From NCBI GenBank assembly GCA_019648995.1, contig BLXT01001286.1:98622-131319 (forward strand): 32,698 nucleotides of DNA. The letters are read 5' to 3'. Positions 25,801 through 31,800 of the stretch are shown here, one piece after another; positions within the stretch are counted from its first letter, which is position 1; each line of letters begins with the position of its first letter. Made by a program: the position numbers and the translations under genes. A model generated the notes under the pieces. It made no database searches and was not told where the DNA came from. It saw nothing but the letters and a program-made list of their open reading frames with translations. Source of the stretch: Plakobranchus ocellatus (taxonomy: Eukaryota > Mollusca > Gastropoda > Plakobranchidae).

Positions 25801-28800
25801 GCTGTAGCGTTGATGTTAAGAGAGTTTAAGTTACTGAGTGGGTAGGATGCAAAAGCAAGATGATGCTTTGTTGCAGCTTGTCTGCCTGGACCTTCGACAT
25901 GATAATTTTTTTACTTTTTTTTATGAGAACACTTATATCAAAGTGCACGCTATGTAAGCATTTTCAACAAGTACTACTGTTATTCAGAATTTTGTGTGCG
26001 GAAAACAATGAGACTTATTTTACTTTGTGCTTTTCAATTGAGATAGATCTAATTTAAAAAATAAAAACAATTTTTATTTGTTGTTTCTTGTGTGAGTGTG
26101 GGTGACTGTCCCTTTCCATATCTTAAAATTGACTGCTGATACAAAAATGGCATATAAAAATTGTCGTGTTTGTCTCCACAGCATCAATTGCCTACATGGT
26201 CTGGTTTTTGAGCCAGCACCGCTTCACACTTTGCATAAAAGTAAGTTTGTTATAGCTAATATGATTTTTACAAGAGATCATGTAACCAAGATTAGTTTAT
26301 GAAACAGAAATATTTTGAAGTAAAGATGAATTGCAAGATGAATTTTATATATATGGTTTCAAGAAAAAAAAGTTATCAAAAGAAACCTTTGTTTGATGTC
26401 AATTTGAAACCACAACATAAGCAATTTCAGGGCACTCCTTTTCATAATTTTCAATGTCCCTGTAATAGATTAAAGTCAGCATTATTTTATCAACCCCCTC
26501 CAAATTCAGTTTTCTTCTGGTTCCTCTTCCAACCAATTTGTTGATCAGGCATTTTAATATTTTGTATGCCATTAGGTTTCAAATTGTAAATGAATCTTTG
26601 GCATCAGGAAGTGTATGAACTCCTTTTAAATCTGCAACAATGGAACCAAGAAAGGGGCTACACAAATTATCTACATTATTATCAAGATTCAATACATGAA
26701 AATGAATCATGGCAATTCTTTTAAATGAAATAAAATAGCTATGGGGCCTTTTGTGATACATAATTAAAAACATTATTGAAAAATAAAATAGCTATCAGAA
26801 TACCTGTATTCATTAATTTGGCATTTATCACTAATTACCCATACTATGCTTTCACTCCTACAATTTTATTTTAAAGTATGACTTATTTGATTAAATCATG
26901 GATCTCTGGTGAACATGAACTTTAAGAAGTAGGTGTGACTGTGCAATCCCTTAACTTACTATATTTTTTTCTCATTAGGACTGGAAAGAGTTGTGGATGG
27001 ATGAAGCTTATTGGCACTTCTTGTTTTCAATCATCCTCTTTATTATCATGATACTGTGGCGACCCACAGCCAATAATCAAAGGTACGAGTCAGATTTTTT
27101 AACAACCCTAAAATAAAAAGTCCATGGGGCAACAAGTACCGTGGCATTGAGACATAAGGCATAATACTTCTTGGCAAAAGAAATTAAGTTTTAATGCTTT
27201 AAGCTGCAATCATTATTTTGCCTGCTAAAGCAACTTGAAACATGCAAAGTGAAATGATTTAAATGAAAAATTTCACACATTGGTTATTTCACATCTTCAG
27301 TGTGAATGTTAAGTTTAATGAATTCAATAAATAACATTTTTTCAACAAGTACTGGCTACAAATCATTACATGATCATAACATATATGCAAACTTTTTATA
27401 ACGTTAGGCTATTCTAAAAAATTAAGTACTTGTAAAATACTTTTGAAGGCTGTTTTGTTTTGTTATGGCCCTTATACACCATTATAAGAATTTTTTTTTT
27501 TAGCCTTTAGAGACACTATTTGCTTTAAAACAATAGACACTTTAGAACGCTTTAGGCTTTCTGAGTATCAGGAGTCAGAAAAATAGACATGAAGAAATTT
27601 TTGTATGCAAAAGCTTGAGGAAGGCTCTTTGTTACGGGAAGTTTCTGTTGCTGACAAAAGTTCATTGTTTAGATATTTAACTTGAAGTGGTGCATCACTA
27701 ATAACTCTCTTAAAAGATTATCTCCCGTGGTGCAGGCAGAGCATCACAATCTACAAATGTACCAGCAGTATGTCAAGGCTAGCTCTCTCTCATTTTGTGG
27801 TCTTTGCTTCCTTCAAAAGAGACTCTATTTGGTCCCCTTGTTACATTTTGCCTATGAAATAGCTTCTGAAATCAGCCGAGGACCTTAAAAAAATATGTAG
27901 AATCAAGAAATTATAAGATGATAGAGGCAAAGTGGATTGAACATGAATTAATAGCAACAACAATAACAAAAGTAATACCAGTAGGCGTGGGTGACATCTG
28001 AAAATGTAAAAAATGAACAATTTAACAAATTTACTCCATTTTTTACAAAAACTAAATTAAAATAAAATCATATGTATTTCACAAACATTCACTAGAAGCA
28101 AGCATTATAATGTCGCATGAACATTGTTTGCCTGTTCTTCATCCTTCACTTTAATAAAATTGTTGCAGGAAATCATAGGCCTGACTTGGAAACTCTTATG
28201 GTTTTTTTTTTTTATTATTACTTATTTTTTTAACCAACCATTGCAAGTAAAAATAAAAGTTAGTGAGTAATACTGGTACTAAAAACTTTAGTCACCAAAT
28301 GTGTTCCATCATGAGGCACTGTACTCTTTGAGGAAGAAGAGCTGAAGTAAAGCTCTCTGTGTAGGGGCAGTTAACTGATAAAAGGCGTTATCGCCCGCCA
28401 TCGCCCTTTATGGGCGTTGGCGGGAGCGCCCGCTATCGCCCGTTGATACTTGACTATAGCATACACTTTTATAGTACGGAATAAGCCCCTTTATTTTCTT
28501 TACAGTGGCTGGGCCTTAATAGTTTCTGTTGCTGGAAGAGTTCTACTTTCGTTTTCTGTTTACTGTTCTAAAATTGAATGAATGATTACCGAGTAACGAT
28601 TTTTTCAAAATGACCTTCAACTTACTCTCGCAACAGACAGACAGATCGACGAATAAAGAAGATGAAGATGAGGGTAGCCCTGTAGATGATGTTGGAGATG
28701 AAATTGATAATGAAAGGGATGTTGATTTTGATGTAGAGGAGGGAGAAGGTGATGGGCTAAGTCTAGAATCTTCCGACGATGATGAATCTGAATGTAGATC

Positions 28801-31800
28801 TAGATCTAGTCCTAGCCCCACTGACGAGATTGTGTTGTAAATTTTTTTCAATATACCGTAATATAACTGATACTTAGTGTTATATATCATAAGAAAGTGC
28901 ATCCAATCTTCTATTTTTTGGTGTTTGAATTATGTTTGTATCTTCCTTGGTTTAAATTTATGACAAGTTTTGTAAAACGTGTACTTTTGTAAACTAGAAT
29001 TATGCCCCTTACACCCGCCATTGGCCATTGTTAATTATGAGCTGGGCCAGCCCTCTATCAGTTAAAGTTTAAATGGTTGGTTTCCTGCCTTTTCCAGTCT
29101 TCAGAAAATGGTCACAAATCTGAGTACTCTGGTTCCAGCCAAGAAGAAAGAATTAACAAAAAATAAATGTTGGGCTTACTGCTAGTGGTAGGTGGGTTTT
29201 AAAAAAATGATTCACAATGTTAGGATGTGAACTATGTGTTAATAAAAGTATAGGGAGAAATAAAGGTGTAATTGCTGCCACGCCTATAGTAAATCTAAAT
29301 ACTTCTTTCCCACTTATTCTGACTGGGCTTGCCCACCACATTCCTAACCTGACTCTTTATTTGGTTAGGAGACGATTCCGATACTTTTTTTCTTTATTAA
29401 AGTTTGATTAAGAATTGAAGGCAGCCGGTTTATTCACAGTTATATCAACACAAACCTAAATCTAATTGGTAGTTCACAAGAATATGGTTTTTCATGCTTG
29501 TTGCAGCAAACAAAGCAAAGTTTGTTCTTTTCACAATATTTGCTAAATTAGCATTTTGGGTATTCAGTATCTCAAATGTACATTTCTTGACTCATGAACA
29601 AAATGAGCATCTAAAATTTATTATATCAATTTAAAGTAAAGTTCTAATTTGTTGAATGGGTATAAAACAATCAAATACTTACTCATTTCATCAAGAATTG
29701 TTGTGGATGGCCTCTGAGTGGGAATTTCCTCTGGCTCAGAAATTATTAAGGGTTGGGTATTTGCATGGCCCACTCCAGTATTAAGATCTAGATCTAAAGG
29801 TCAGGCTTTCCACAGGTGTACTGAACTAGATGAAATTGACAGATGAGCTTCTCATTTAACTGAAAGCCAGAGGTCAGGTTAATAGATATCGTTTTGAAAA
29901 CTATATATTTAAGAAGGAAATAAAATGCTATTTCAAATGATACCCTGCTGAAGTATATTTTTTCTCGATTTTCGATTATTGTGGTCAAGATTTTTCTTTC
30001 TTCTCGCTCTCAATAAACTTAAACATCAGTGAACTCCTCTTCGCCTAGGATCAAAATAACGTACAAAATCTCCTCTTTCTGAAGAGCTAAGTTAGTTATT
30101 TGTGCGACTTTTCCTGATCAAAAGAACTAAGTTTACAGAGAGCTTCTTAGAAATGTAGATCTAATTTTCACGGCACGCTGAGATGCTAGTGGCTGTTACT
30201 ACACCAACTTCCCACTCAAATTTTAACCTCTAATTGTAAAATTGTTTTTAAAACTGTACATAAAACAAAAGAACTAAGAATAGCAAACACAATGATGTAA
30301 GTTTTATTTAGTTTAAACGTTTTATTTGATTCAAAATCAAAGGTCAAAGAAGTAAGAAATATAGAGAGAGCTGATCGTCGGGTTTTCCATAGCTCTCAGG
30401 CGAGCATTTGTGGTATCTATTTTATATATTGCATAAAGAAATGTAACATAATATTTTTTTAAATTGTAAATCCAAACTGTACTGAAAACCATTTTTTTCC
30501 TATTTAAATCCTTGCATATATGGAAACTTATAAGCTTAAGTGTTGAAGTCATCACAGTAGCTGAAGTATTGGTTGATTGGATAAGGTTTAATAATTACTC
30601 AATATGCAGCCTCTTGCAAACTATGTCTCTTGTTTCCCCCAGATATGCCTTTTCCCCATTGCTGGATGCAGCAGAGGATGATGTTGAGGATGACATTGCT
30701 CTTAGTGAGGCTTATGGTGAGTTCACTCAATTTTGAGCATTAAATAAACAGGGTATAGGAGAGATATTTTCATATCTTCATCTTTGGTGAGTCAAGAGAG
30801 AGTAAAAAAAGTATTGGTTATATTTTTCAGTTGTAAAAATCTGGTTTTTATAGCTACATATGAACAAAGAAAAATGACAACAACAGTGAAATCCAACCAA
30901 GCAATTGAAAATTTTCTGGGTGGACTCGCAAAACAAGCAGGCATTCTGAGAATGACGCTAGCCTTCCTATTCAGAACATTTTTTTTTTGTCTCAGACACA
31001 AGTTTGCTTGTGAAAATTTTATACTTTACCTTTTTATTTTTTTGTAATGAATGGCTATATATTCATTACTCAGTAAGTTGGGAAGCTATATTTTGGCTTT
31101 AAGTAGGCAGTCCATTATGTGTCCACATAAGGAGTCATGCTTTAGCAACAAAACAATGTTTTTGAAAAGTTATTTGAATTCGGTCAATGTCTCTGAAATA
31201 TTTTAATCTCTGTTGCAAAAAAAAATCAAAGTTTAGGAAAATGTTTACTCTTTTGAAAGAGATGCATTCCTGTTTATTCCCTGTGGTACATTTTTACTGA
31301 AGCACCTTTTTTGAAATACCAAGCCAAGACCTTTTTAAAGTTTTTTTTCTTTAATGTCAAGGTGACAGAAATATTTTTTCATGTAACAGAGATTATGTCA
31401 ACAAAAAAAAAAAATTGACCCAAATGTATTCTTATGGTGTTGAGATTATATAAAAACTGTGATAATGCACTATTTTTTTTTTGACTTTTACAACAGACGG
31501 AATGAAGATGCGCAGTACAAAGCCACAACAGAGGAATGGGTCACCCAGTATTAGAGATGAAGAAAAAGCGGTAATGTATACTTTTTTGTATTCTATTATA
31601 AATTAAATAATGTGAATCTTTACAAGTCATAAATTCCCAATCGTAATGGCTTTTTACTCATTTGAAAAAAAACAAAGCTCATTTGATTGTGATGAATCTC
31701 AGAAAATCCAGTCTTGAAAGCCTAATTGATAATTCTACAAACGTGTACCTCATTTTTAAATTGCCACAAAGCAACTGCTACCTGATGAAAAGTAAAAGGT

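Larger units (their letters stand above)
28371..29065 (+). mobile_element. piggyBac-like non-autonomous element (about 695 bp)
   Basis: Both ends abut TTAA (28371-28374 and 29062-29065), the target duplicated by piggyBac transposases. Just inside, CTGATAAAAGGC on the left and, reverse-complemented, CTGATAGAGGGC on the right match at 10 of 12 positions. A GC-rich hairpin (28395-28423) and repeated ATCGCCC units follow the left end. The interior holds only an acidic 76-codon frame and no catalytic DDD domain. It is therefore probably an internally deleted copy moved in trans. Confidence 0.65.
27083..30642 (+). other. Intron 16 (3.6 kb)
   Basis: Bounded by GTACGA and CCCCAG, phase 2. It carries the piggyBac-like element at 28371-29065 and an antisense exon-like frame near 29683-29812. 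Stretches 27083-28370, 29066-29680 and 29815-30642 show no gene that I can support. Confidence 0.88.

Noticed and set aside
28543-28902. Serine-rich minus-strand frame
   Set aside because: It is the antisense shadow of the acidic ORF in the piggyBac-like element.
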